From contig NZ_FZLN01000001.1 of NCBI RefSeq assembly GCF_900197575.1, positions 930,001-994,000 on the forward strand: a DNA stretch of 64,000 nucleotides. Direction: 5' to 3'. The notes beneath the pieces are model-generated. The model worked only from the letters and a program-made list of their open reading frames with translations. It searched no databases and had not been told where the DNA came from. The stretch comes from Acinetobacter apis (GTDB lineage: Bacteria > Pseudomonadota > Gammaproteobacteria > Pseudomonadales > Moraxellaceae). Shown here piece by piece: positions 56,206-64,000 of the stretch. Within the stretch, counting starts at the first letter, position 1. The number at the start of each line of letters is the position of its first letter. A program made the translations under genes and the position numbers.

Positions 56206-57309
56206 TTATAATACGGCAACAGGATAAGATCCTAATACACGAAGCTCTTTTGCAAAGGGACGAATTTCATCAATGGCAGCACGGATATGCTCTTGTTCAA
56301 TATGGCCTTCTAAGTCGACAAAAAAGACATAAGTCCATTTTTCATTTAATGCAGGTCGGGTTTCAATACTGGTCAAACTAATATTATTTTTTGCAAATGG
56401 CGCAAGAATATTCAGTAATGCACCAGCACGATTATGCGCAGAAATTAATAATGATGTTTTATCATTGCCACTGGCTGGAATTTTTTCACGTCCAATCACT
56501 AAAAAACGAGTGATGTTTTCTGGATTGTCTTCAATATTATGGTGTAAAACTTCTAAATTATACGTATTCGCAGCAATATCAGATGCGATTGCTGCTGAAT
56601 GCCATTCTGTACGTATACGGCGTGCTGCCTCTGCATTCGAGCTTAAAGCCACACGTTCGGCGCCAGGATAATGAACATCTAACCATTGACGGCACTGTGC
56701 AAGCGCTTGTTGGTGCGCATAAATTTGTTTAATGCTGTCTTTACGAGTGTGTTCTGACACCATGAACTGATGATGAATACGTAATTCAACTTCACCAATC
56801 ACATTTAAATTGGATGATTTAAAACAATCCAAAGTATGGTTAACCACACCTTCGGATGAATTTTCCACAGGAACAACACCATAATGTGCACTGCCTGCTT
56901 CAACATCACGAAAAATTTCATCAATAGTAGTGACAGGACGAACCACAGCATCTTGACCAAAATGCTTTAATGCAGCAGATTGAGTAAATGTGCCCTCTGG
57001 TCCTAAAAAAGCTATACTTTGTGGCGCTTCTAACGCCAAACACGCGGACATAATTTCGCGAAACAAACGTGCAACTGTCGTGTCAGACAATGGACCTTCA
57101 TTCCGCTCCATCACACGGCGTAATACTTGTGCTTCTCGTTCTGGGCGATAAAACAAAGGGTTTTCTTCTTGAGCAAACTTAGCATGTGCTACTGTTTCTG
57201 CAAGTCGTGCACGTTTGTTCAGCAATTCATGAATTTGTATATCTACACTATCAATATCTGAACGGATTTGACTTAAATCAAGAGAAGTCCTTTGATTATC
57301 ATGACTCAT
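56206..57309 (-). CDS. pheA: Bifunctional chorismate mutase / prephenate dehydratase
   Basis: 367-aa P-protein for phenylalanine synthesis. Domains in order are AroQ chorismate mutase (about 10-95, LSQIRSDIDSVDIQIHELLNKRARLAETV), prephenate dehydratase (about 97-275, IAFLGPEGTFTQSAALKHFG and VPVENSSEGVVNHTLD) and a C-terminal ACT domain (about 285-360). The ACT region GAL and SLTSIETRP suggest allosteric control by phenylalanine. It leads the pheA / tyrA-aroA pair, so phenylalanine, tyrosine and chorismate synthesis genes share a likely transcript. No attenuator-type leader peptide is visible. Confidence 0.96.
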   Translation of the reverse strand: MSHDNQRTSLDLSQIRSDIDSVDIQIHELLNKRARLAETVAHAKFAQEENPLFYRPEREAQVLRRVMERNEGPLSDTTVARLFREIMSACLALEAPQSIAFLGPEGTFTQSAALKHFGQDAVVRPVTTIDEIFRDVEAGSAHYGVVPVENSSEGVVNHTLDCFKSSNLNVIGEVELRIHHQFMVSEHTRKDSIKQIYAHQQALAQCRQWLDVHYPGAERVALSSNAEAARRIRTEWHSAAIASDIAANTYNLEVLHHNIEDNPENITRFLVIGREKIPASGNDKTSLLISAHNRAGALLNILAPFAKNNISLTSIETRPALNEKWTYVFFVDLEGHIEQEHIRAAIDEIRPFAKELRVLGSYPVAVL

Positions 57310-57321
57310 ATAAGTCGCCCT

Positions 57322-57349
57322 ATTATAGTATCCAAAATATTATGTCTAA
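57322..57349 (-). promoter_or_regulatory. Candidate pheA promoter with very short leader
   Basis: On minus, TATAAT (57327-57322) is preceded by TTAGAC with 16-bp spacing. Only 12 nt separate the -10 from the pheA ATG, implying a 5' leader of about 5-7 nt. An AGGG lies between -10 and start. Either a near-leaderless transcript or a fortuitous match. Confidence 0.4.
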
Positions 57350-57592
57350 GTATAACCATATTCAAATCATAAGTGCTATTTCCATCTCATGAAAATCAAT
57401 CTTTGTTCATAACACAAATCTATGAATTATTATTAGAAATTGACTTACTTACTCAATCAAAAAGGTCTTATTTTTATCTCATTAAGATATCCATCGCTTA
57501 AACAGATCAAGTATTCTCATTTAAGCATCAAATCTATATATTGCAAAAATCACGTTAAATCATGATATTTAAAGCTAAAATGAGATCATTTT

Positions 57593-58048
57593 ATGAAACC
57601 ATCCAATAAATCAGACATACTTTTTTACGCAGATAATGAATATCGTTTTTCAGTAAGATGCTGTGTCTTTCTTAAAAATGAAAAAGGTGATTTTTTAGTT
57701 CAAAAAAAGAAAAGTGATGACTTAGATAGCTGGGCTCTTCTTGGAGGGAAACTCAAAATTGGGGAAAAAACCATCAACTGTGTAATTCGTGAAATCAGAG
57801 AAGAATTTGGTGTAAACACTTTTAACCATCATTTTTTGGGTGTGATAGAACAAGACTTATTTATTTCTGATCAACGAATCCATGAGCATAATTATATTTA
57901 CAGTGCTGCTTTCTTAGGAGATATTATACTTCATGATGAAACACTTGAATGGAAGTGGCTATCTATGTGTGAAATACATACTATTAAGCCAAAGAATTGT
58001 TCACTTTTATTGAATAACACTTCATCTATGATCTCAAATGGGTTTTAA
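57593..58048 (+). CDS. Nudix hydrolase
   Basis: 151-aa protein with a complete Nudix box: GGKLKIGEKTINCVIREIREEFGV matches G-x5-E-x7-R-E-U-x-E-E-x-G-U (residues about 53-75). The N-terminal strand FSVRCCVFLKNEKGDFLVQKKK is typical. Substrate cannot be assigned; it could be a housecleaning pyrophosphatase. The gene and its flanks are visibly more AT-rich than neighbours (runs such as AATTATATTTACAG), with many AAA/AAT/TTT codons, suggesting later acquisition. No mobile-element remains are seen beside it. Confidence 0.88.
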   Translation: MKPSNKSDILFYADNEYRFSVRCCVFLKNEKGDFLVQKKKSDDLDSWALLGGKLKIGEKTINCVIREIREEFGVNTFNHHFLGVIEQDLFISDQRIHEHNYIYSAAFLGDIILHDETLEWKWLSMCEIHTIKPKNCSLLLNNTSSMISNGF

Positions 58049-58203
58049 CATAAAAAGATATTCACAAAACCCACTTATCACACCATAACGATCTATTATA
58101 AAATTTAAAACCAATTACCCTACTCAGCGTCTAGAGCATGGTTTGATTGAACTAAAACGTACATGCTATATTGCTTATAGTCGTCATTACACATGAATCA
58201 TCA

Positions 58204-59211
58204 ATGAACAATAAACGTAATATCTATCAAGATCTTGAGCACCATTTTGCACAATATATTCGTATTATTGGCAAAGGAAAAACAGGTGCCCGTTCATTAA
58301 CTTATGATGAGGCATACCATGCATTTTCTTTCATCTTAAAAAAAGAAGTGCTTGACGTGCAAATTGGCGCTTTTTTAATGCTACTTCGCGTTAAAGAAGA
58401 GTCTATAGATGAATTAGCAGGTTTTGTACAAGCCACCAAAGACCAATTACAGTTTAAATCTCTTACTGTCGATTTAGATTGGCCATCTTATGCAGGAAAG
58501 CGAAAGCATTACCCGTGGTTTTTACTTGCAGCACTGACTTTAGCACATCATGGTTATCGCATTGTTATGCATGGTGCTGCAGGCCATACTTTAAATCGGG
58601 TCTATACTGAACATGTTTTAGAATACTTAGGCTATCCTATAAGCCAAACAGAGGATGATGTCGCAAAGCAACTCAATGAACGCCATTTTGCTTATTTGCC
58701 GCTTTATGCATTATCGCCTGTTTTGGATGAATTAATTGGTTTACGAAATGTGATGGGTTTACGCTCTCCAATCCATACATTGGCACGACTGATTAACCCG
58801 TTTGACGCACAAGCCACTTTACAATCGATATTTCATCCAGCCTATCGTACATCGCATCAACATGCTGCATTTAAATTGGGCTATCAAAATAGTGCCGTGA
58901 TTAAAGGTGAAGGTGGTGAATTTGAGCGTAATCCCGATGCCAAAACCTTAATTTGTGGTATTCGTGATGGCGAGCTCTATGAACATGAATTGCCAAAATT
59001 AACAGCAGCGCGCAGCGAAACTGAAGAGTCGCTTGACCTTGAGCAATTTAAAGCGGTATGGGAAGGTCAACAGTCACATGAATATGGTGAAACTGCCGTG
59101 GTTGAAACCATGGCAATTGCATTATATAGCATGAAAAAAGCCACATCCTTTGATGAGGCACTTTCAATGGCTGAAGAATTATGGCAAAAGCGTTTAGAGA
59201 TCAAACATTGA
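58204..59211 (+). CDS. ybiB: YbiB / TrpD2 family glycosyl-transferase-like protein
   Basis: 335-aa protein related to anthranilate phosphoribosyltransferase (TrpD) but of the YbiB/TrpD2 type, which binds nucleic acid and is not a tryptophan enzyme. The ATG at 58204 is preferred over one at 58171 that adds MLIVVITHESS. The N-terminal helical domain is ARSLTYDEAYHAFSFILKKEVLDVQIGAFLMLLRVKEE. The central domain has GYRIVMHGAAGHTLNRVY, in place of the TrpD GTGGD loop, and RNVMGLRSPIHTLARLINPF. Its TGA is immediately followed by the yeaC stop of the convergent gene, with no base between. Confidence 0.88.
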   Translation: MNNKRNIYQDLEHHFAQYIRIIGKGKTGARSLTYDEAYHAFSFILKKEVLDVQIGAFLMLLRVKEESIDELAGFVQATKDQLQFKSLTVDLDWPSYAGKRKHYPWFLLAALTLAHHGYRIVMHGAAGHTLNRVYTEHVLEYLGYPISQTEDDVAKQLNERHFAYLPLYALSPVLDELIGLRNVMGLRSPIHTLARLINPFDAQATLQSIFHPAYRTSHQHAAFKLGYQNSAVIKGEGGEFERNPDAKTLICGIRDGELYEHELPKLTAARSETEESLDLEQFKAVWEGQQSHEYGETAVVETMAIALYSMKKATSFDEALSMAEELWQKRLEIKH

Positions 59212-59478
59212 TTAAGTAAATCGAATCGGTTGGGTGGTATATGTTAACGCATCGTCGTCACATACATCACCTTCGGTTTTATGTCCTTTATCAATATAAC
59301 CTGTGCGTTCTTCGGCAGGCAGATGTGTATATTCCCATGCCAATACAGCTTGTAAACACACTTCACGCTGTTGCTCAGTTAATGCCACGCCATTTGGCCA
59401 TTTACCAATTTCTACGGCTGTTTTTAAGCGTTGCACCACTTCTGGGTCAAGCACCTCAAGAATTTTGTCAATATTCAT
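59212..59478 (-). CDS. yeaC: YeaC-like DUF1315 protein
   Basis: 88-aa conserved protein of unknown function. The pattern KILEVLDPEVVQRLKTAVEIGKWPNGVALTEQQREVCLQAVLAWE matches DUF1315, a small soluble family. Its ATG overlaps the nadK stop by 4 nt, so it is translationally coupled to NAD kinase. Its stop abuts that of the convergent ybiB. No function should be assumed beyond the link to nadK. Confidence 0.85.
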   Translation of the reverse strand: MNIDKILEVLDPEVVQRLKTAVEIGKWPNGVALTEQQREVCLQAVLAWEYTHLPAEERTGYIDKGHKTEGDVCDDDALTYTTQPIRFT

Positions 59479-60389
59479 AGATCGTCCTCTTGATTCATCG
59501 CCTCAAAGTCTTGATTCCACCCCAACTTCGTGCGACATGACATATAAAAATCATAACCTGGCGGGTGTAATAAATTCAGTTTATATGGGTATTTACGAAT
59601 ATGCAGTGCTTCATCATCATTTAATGAAATACTTGGTAAACCATCTGCACTGACCATTGGCATCCAACGTGTATCCCGCGTAGTAATTTTAATTTCACTT
59701 TGATCCCCAACAATAATTGGGCGAGAAGACAAGGTATGTGGATGCATCGGTACTAGGGCAATTGCGTCCATGCTTGGATGAATAATTGGTCCACCGCCTG
59801 AAAGTGCATAAGCTGTCGAACCTGTCGGTGTGGCAATAATTAACCCGTCGCTATGTTGTCGGTAGACAAAATGATGATCAATCTCAAGCTCAAAATCAAT
59901 CATGTGTACTGACTTGCCTGAGTGTAAAACAATATCGTTTAAGGCAATTGCATGATACAGGCTGTCACCTTTTGGTGTACGAATATCGAGTTCAAGTAAA
60001 AAACGGCGATCAAGAATAAAATCCCCTTGTAAAACCTGATCTAGTTTTTGAATCACTTCTGATGGATTAATGTCCGTTAAAAAGCCCAATCGACCACGGT
60101 TTACCCCCACCACAGGTGTATTGTGTTTGACTAAAGCGCGGGCAGCATGGAGTAATGAACCATCGCCACCGACCACAATAGCCAAGTCCACCACTTCCCC
60201 CATTTTTTGGCGGCTCACGGTTTGACAATCTGTATATGGAACCAACAATGCTGTGTCTTGCTCAAAAATCGGATGCAGCCCTAAGCTGACCAAATGCTCA
60301 TAAATTAAACACAAAGTGGTGACCACTGAGTTTTTATCTGGACGGCCAATTAAACCAATATTGCGAAACGACTTATGCGATATTTTCAC
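59475..60389 (-). CDS. nadK: NAD kinase
   Basis: 304-aa enzyme phosphorylating NAD to NADP. Signatures are the GGDGS motif in LAIVVGGDGSLLHAARAL (Asp and Gly for NAD/ATP binding), VVGVNRGRLGFLTD, HSDGLIIATPTGSTAYALSGGGPIIHPSMDAIALVPMHPHTLSSRPIIV and VSADG near the C-terminus. Normal length. First gene of a nadK-yeaC operon. It diverges from mrcB with about 190 nt between starts. Confidence 0.96.
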   Translation of the reverse strand: MKISHKSFRNIGLIGRPDKNSVVTTLCLIYEHLVSLGLHPIFEQDTALLVPYTDCQTVSRQKMGEVVDLAIVVGGDGSLLHAARALVKHNTPVVGVNRGRLGFLTDINPSEVIQKLDQVLQGDFILDRRFLLELDIRTPKGDSLYHAIALNDIVLHSGKSVHMIDFELEIDHHFVYRQHSDGLIIATPTGSTAYALSGGGPIIHPSMDAIALVPMHPHTLSSRPIIVGDQSEIKITTRDTRWMPMVSADGLPSISLNDDEALHIRKYPYKLNLLHPPGYDFYMSCRTKLGWNQDFEAMNQEDDL

Positions 60390-60577
60390 TCAATTAACGC
60401 TCCATATGGGGGGTTTACTCTACAATTGCATGTAATCATGCTGGAAAAAACACTGAATTCGTTGATTAAATACGTTTTTAATCGATAGTTTTTTGTATTG
60501 GTAGCACAAATACCATTGCAAATTTAAGAAAAGATTCGCATGATTATGAGGTTTCTTTTGATAGCTTATCACCTTTT

Positions 60578-62953
60578 ATGAAGTCGCAACGTGGTCTTGG
60601 TTTTTTTCTAGTTATCTTTTTCATACTAGTCATCGTTGGGTTTATTGCCTTTAGTATCTATATTGTTCGCTTGGATAGCGTGATTCGTTCAAAATTTGAA
60701 GGACAGCGTTGGGATATCCCAGCCAAGGTCTATGCGCGTCCACTTGAAATTTATAATCAGGCGCCTGTCAGTGAAGCAAATTTTTTGCAAGAACTCAATA
60801 TGCTCGGCTATAAAAAAGCTGACAGCTATGCACAACCAGGCAACTTTGTTTTAAATGGCAATAAAGTCTTTGTTCATACACGTGGTTTTGATTTTGGTGA
60901 CAGTACCGAAGCTGAACAAATTTTAAATTTAACCTTTGCACAAGATCAAATTATTGATGTCCAAACCACCAAACCTTCAGAAACAGGACTGACACGTCTT
61001 GAACCATTGCTGATTGGTGGAATTTACCCACAACATAATGAAGACCGTGTACTGATTAAACTAGATGCTGTGCCTAAGCCACTGATTGATGCGCTCATTG
61101 CGACAGAAGATCGTGACTTTTATACGCATCATGGTATTTCATTCCGTGGCACCGCACGTGCTGTTTTAAGCAATGTGACGGGAGGTCGTCGCCAAGGTGG
61201 TTCAACCTTGACACAACAGTTGGTCAAAAATTTCTTTTTATCTCCTGAACAAACTTACAAACGAAAAATTAATGAAGCGTTGATGTCTGTCTTGCTTGAA
61301 ATGCATTACAGCAAAGATGAAATTTTAGGCACCTATTTAAATGAAGTGCATTTAGGTCAAAATGGTAACTATTCAATTAATGGTTATGGCCTTGCTGCAC
61401 AGTTTTATTTTGGTTTGCCTTTACGTGAACTCAATATTGCCCAACAAGCCTTTTTAGTTGGTCTTGTTCAAGGTCCATCATTTTATAATCCATGGCGCAA
61501 TCCTGAACGTGCTAAAGAACGTCGCGATTTAGTGCTAAATAATATGTTGGTTATGGGTAAATTAAGCCAAGATGAATATGACCGTGAAATTGCCCGACCA
61601 CTTGGCGTGATTGATAAGCCATCGTTGGGACCAACACGTTTCCCTGACTTTATGGACATTGTGCGTCGTCAACTCCGTGCTGAATATCAAGAATCAGACC
61701 TAACAAATCAAGGTTTAAAAATATTCACGACCCTTGACCCTGTTGCGCAAACCAATGCACAAAATGCATTTAAACAAAGTGTGAGTGCGCTTTCAGCACG
61801 TAATCCAAAATACTTAACCGATTTACAAGGTGCTGTGTTAATTCAGCGCCCTGAAAATGGTGAGTTGGTTGCGGTGGTTGGTTCATCGCAAGAATTCACA
61901 GGATTTAACCGTGCACTTGATGCAAAACGTCAGGTCGGTTCTTTGTTAAAGCCTGTGATTTATCTTGATGCAATTCAATCAGGTCAGTTCAATTGGGCAA
62001 CCTTAATTCCTGATACCAGCATCAGCATTACAGGCAATGGTAAAACATGGACCCCGAAAAACTACAGCGGTGGTGAACATGGCATGGTTCCGATGGTACA
62101 AGCCTTAGAACATTCATATAACTTAGCTGCTGTACGAATGGGTCAAACCTTTGGTGTACCTGCATTTGCCAATAATTTGCAAAAGTTTGGTGTAACTAGT
62201 CCAATTCCACCTTATCCATCTGCATTCTTAGGTGCAGTAAATATGTCGCCAATGGAAGTGCTTAGCATTTATGGCAACTTTGCAACCGGTGGCTTTAAAT
62301 ACCCAACCAAATCAATCCGCTCTGTGATTGATCAAAATGGACGTATTTTAGATCGTTATAATCTTGAAGTGCAGCAAACGATTGCTCCAGCAGATGCTTA
62401 TATTTTAAATTATGGCTTACAAGCCGTCATGAATTCAGGTACAGGACAATCTGCTTATCGTAGTTTATCGCCAAGTTTAAACTTAGCAGGTAAGTCAGGT
62501 ACCACCAATGATACACGTGACTCTTGGTTTGCAGGCTATTCAGGCAATTATGTCGCTGTGGTATGGCTTGGCTTAGACAACAATAAAATCACGGGTTTAA
62601 CAGGTTCATCAGGTGCATTGCCTGTTTGGACCAATGTAATGAAGCAATTGCAACAAGAGCCTGTCAATATCAAACAGCCTGAAGATGTACAATGGCAATG
62701 GATTGATTCTCCAACAGGTGTGCTGTCAGCTCAAGGCTGTCCAAATGCAATGTATGTGCCTTTGCTTGCTAGCCGAGTTCCAGATCAAGCCACTGCATGT
62801 GCTTTGCCAAATTATACACCTGCGGCTAATCCAGATGCATCTGCACCTGCAACAACATCAGATGATCCGCTTGAGCGCTTAATTTATGAAACTGAGCCAC
62901 AAGCTACGCCATCAAATACAAAAATTATTTCATCAGGCAGTTCTAACGAATGA
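60578..62953 (+). CDS. mrcB: Penicillin-binding protein 1b, bifunctional transglycosylase/transpeptidase
   Basis: 791-aa class A PBP making and crosslinking peptidoglycan. A short cytoplasmic N-terminus and one helix (about 8-30) precede the UB2H-type regulatory domain (about 60-150). The GT51 domain has catalytic Glu177 in ATEDRDFYTHHG and GGSTLTQQLVKNFFL. The transpeptidase has Ser455 in GSLLKP, SYN at 513 and KSGTT with Lys639. The Ser/Pro-rich C-terminal tail ends near SSGSSNE. No Shine-Dalgarno is close to the ATG. The TGA overlaps the next ATG by 4 nt. Confidence 0.96.
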   Translation: MKSQRGLGFFLVIFFILVIVGFIAFSIYIVRLDSVIRSKFEGQRWDIPAKVYARPLEIYNQAPVSEANFLQELNMLGYKKADSYAQPGNFVLNGNKVFVHTRGFDFGDSTEAEQILNLTFAQDQIIDVQTTKPSETGLTRLEPLLIGGIYPQHNEDRVLIKLDAVPKPLIDALIATEDRDFYTHHGISFRGTARAVLSNVTGGRRQGGSTLTQQLVKNFFLSPEQTYKRKINEALMSVLLEMHYSKDEILGTYLNEVHLGQNGNYSINGYGLAAQFYFGLPLRELNIAQQAFLVGLVQGPSFYNPWRNPERAKERRDLVLNNMLVMGKLSQDEYDREIARPLGVIDKPSLGPTRFPDFMDIVRRQLRAEYQESDLTNQGLKIFTTLDPVAQTNAQNAFKQSVSALSARNPKYLTDLQGAVLIQRPENGELVAVVGSSQEFTGFNRALDAKRQVGSLLKPVIYLDAIQSGQFNWATLIPDTSISITGNGKTWTPKNYSGGEHGMVPMVQALEHSYNLAAVRMGQTFGVPAFANNLQKFGVTSPIPPYPSAFLGAVNMSPMEVLSIYGNFATGGFKYPTKSIRSVIDQNGRILDRYNLEVQQTIAPADAYILNYGLQAVMNSGTGQSAYRSLSPSLNLAGKSGTTNDTRDSWFAGYSGNYVAVVWLGLDNNKITGLTGSSGALPVWTNVMKQLQQEPVNIKQPEDVQWQWIDSPTGVLSAQGCPNAMYVPLLASRVPDQATACALPNYTPAANPDASAPATTSDDPLERLIYETEPQATPSNTKIISSGSSNE

Positions 62954-63567
62954 GAAATTATATCAACATTAAATTGACTATGACCGCAGCGATGGCTGTG
63001 GCTTTGGTCGGGTGTGGTCAATTTCGGACACCACCCACAGTACCAACGCCACACCGACCACATGAGGTGGTTCAAGAACCAACGGTTCAGCCACCAGAAA
63101 AAAATGACAGTGGCGTTCAAGTGACTCCTTATGACATAGGCGAAATCAAAAAAGAGTCATTACCTGCACCAACCACAACAGTCGTTGTACCACGACCTCA
63201 GCCCCGCCCTGTCACAGGTAATTCATCCACAGCACAGCAGCCTGCACAGCCACCTGCATTTGTGCGATTAATTAGTCAGGCGCAGCAAGCGGTCAATCAA
63301 CAAAACTTAGATAAAGCACAGCATCTTGCATCACAAGCACAACGCATTTCTCCGCAAGCGGCAGAAAGTTATTCGGTGCTGTCTCAAGTGGCACTACAAA
63401 AGAATAATTTACCGCAAGCGCAATCTTTGGCACAACGTGGAATCAGTTTGGCCAATGATGCAAATACCAAAAAACAGTTGTGGCATGTGGTTTTACAAAC
63501 AGCTCAGCGACAAAACAATATGAGCATGATTGAAAAAGCTCAAAATGCATTGGCAAGCTTGCCTTAA
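62950..63567 (+). CDS. TPR-containing lipoprotein, probable PBP1b activator (LpoP-like)
   Basis: 205-aa lipoprotein. The signal peptide ends in lipobox LVGC (Cys about 22); the residue after Cys is Gly, compatible with outer-membrane sorting. A Pro-rich, disordered linker (about 25-100, PTVPTPHRPHEVV, PRPQPRPV) is followed by TPR-like helical repeats (about 105-200, AQQAVNQQNLDKAQHLASQAQRISPQAAESYSVLSQVALQKNNLPQAQSLA). The ATGA overlap with mrcB ties it to PBP1b. The same layout and location are known for LpoP, the PBP1b activator of Pseudomonas aeruginosa. Function here is inferred. Confidence 0.82.
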   Translation: MRNYINIKLTMTAAMAVALVGCGQFRTPPTVPTPHRPHEVVQEPTVQPPEKNDSGVQVTPYDIGEIKKESLPAPTTTVVVPRPQPRPVTGNSSTAQQPAQPPAFVRLISQAQQAVNQQNLDKAQHLASQAQRISPQAAESYSVLSQVALQKNNLPQAQSLAQRGISLANDANTKKQLWHVVLQTAQRQNNMSMIEKAQNALASLP

Positions 63568-64000
63568 TGTGTAAATCCTGAAATGCCAGCAACGCCATAG
63601 GCCTGACACTGTTTAATCTGTGTCAGGTCTTTTGCTTTTAAGCCCCCCAATCCATAGACCAAAAGATGGCTTTTAGCTGTAATTGTTGCTAATCCATCAA
63701 ACCCAATCGGCTTGGCATCAGGATGGGTGGCTGTAGCTTGAACAGGGCTAATCAATACAGCTTCACAACCTAAATTTTGGGCAAACTGTACAGCCTTTAA
63801 GTCATGGCATGCTGCAATATATTTTGCGCCCATTAACAAGTCTTCTCGCTTTAATGTATAGAGCTGATTTTGTCGTATATGAATGGCTGCAAGCTGTTTT
63901 TGTGCTTCAGGCAACAGTTGAATGGCATACGCCCAATTGATCATTAATTTTGAATAATGTGTAACGTCAATTGCCTTCATATTGACATCATCTGAGTGAT
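63564..64000 (-). CDS. Thiamine-phosphate-synthase-like domain protein (5' partial)
   Basis: The frame remains open to the window end (NVDDSH upstream of the ATG at 63980), so at least 145 residues are seen and the start is probably beyond the edge. The visible part resembles the C-terminal half of ThiE/TenI TIM barrels: KYIAACHDLKAVQFAQNLGCEAVLISPVQATATHPDAKPIGFDGLATI and QAYGVAGISGF. In Acinetobacter and pseudomonads such a domain is commonly fused behind a MutT Nudix domain, so this may be the 3' end of a MutT-ThiE fusion. The stop overlaps the LpoP-like gene by 4 nt. Confidence 0.75.
   Translation of the reverse strand, partial: HSDDVNMKAIDVTHYSKLMINWAYAIQLLPEAQKQLAAIHIRQNQLYTLKREDLLMGAKYIAACHDLKAVQFAQNLGCEAVLISPVQATATHPDAKPIGFDGLATITAKSHLLVYGLGGLKAKDLTQIKQCQAYGVAGISGFTH

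Noticed and set aside
58204..59211. trpD (anthranilate phosphoribosyltransferase)
   Set aside because: The TrpD glycine-rich loop is replaced and no other trp gene is near; the pattern fits YbiB/TrpD2.
1..64000. CRISPR arrays, insertion sequences, integrases, prophage, tRNA or rRNA genes
   Set aside because: No spaced direct repeats, transposase-like frames, attachment-type repeats next to tRNA, or cloverleaf/rRNA sequence were seen. The content is contiguous core genome.

Overview
The window is a stretch of Acinetobacter-type (Moraxellaceae, Gammaproteobacteria) chromosome. The evidence is a low-GC, AT-ending codon style, a fused tyrA-aroA gene, a single LolC/LolE-like permease next to lolD, icd of the E. 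coli type, and a ruvB - ybgC - tolQRAB - pal order. I see no tRNA, rRNA, CRISPR array, insertion sequence, integrase or prophage. Almost everything is tightly packed core genome with short spacers, many convergent pairs that touch or overlap, and strong rho-independent terminators.

Layout. 1-6.0 kb: the end of ruvB, then the Tol-Pal envelope operon, whose tolA carries a 72-bp tandem repeat. 6.0-9.7 kb: a small hypothetical gene, fbp, a SpoU rRNA methyltransferase and a sigma factor / membrane protein / DUF3106 operon. 9.7-13.5 kb: perM-hda (minus) and purMN (plus). 13.5-20.0 kb: SppA-type peptidase, a lipid A acyltransferase, comEC and the lipoprotein exporter lolD-lolF. 20.3-24.0 kb: yaiI, two unknown genes, a 48-codon membrane ORF and serC. 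24.4-32.6 kb: ppk, mtgA, a rhomboid, the ybbAP ABC exporter, tesA and carbonic anhydrase. 32.8-38.6 kb: a helical unknown, nfuA, a second rhomboid, pit, def and a PhzF protein. 38.7-49.4 kb: tcyP, icd, rluE, an M61 peptidase, a PBP5/6 carboxypeptidase, ndh, slyD and phr. 49.4-53.8 kb: yaaA, an alpha/beta hydrolase, an Lrp regulator, a YitT protein and pepD. 53.9-57.3 kb: aromatic amino acid genes pheA and tyrA-aroA. 57.6-64.0 kb: a Nudix gene, ybiB, nadK-yeaC, mrcB with a TPR lipoprotein (probable LpoP), and the 3' part of a TMP-synthase-like gene.

Functionally the window is rich in envelope construction. It holds Tol-Pal, lipid A acylation, lipoprotein export by LolDF, three peptidoglycan enzymes (MtgA, PBP1b with its probable activator, PBP5/6), two rhomboids, SppA and an YbbAP-type exporter. 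It also holds housekeeping metabolism: purine, serine, aromatic amino acids, NADP, gluconeogenesis, TCA cycle, phosphate and cystine uptake. DNA uptake is represented by comEC.

I did not find a clearly new multi-gene system. The best leads are the uncharacterised sigma-factor operon, the 48-aa small protein at 22.7 kb, a PhoB-like site upstream of pit, a structured fbp leader, two uncharacterised proteins (312 and 337 aa) and an AT-rich Nudix gene that may be acquired.
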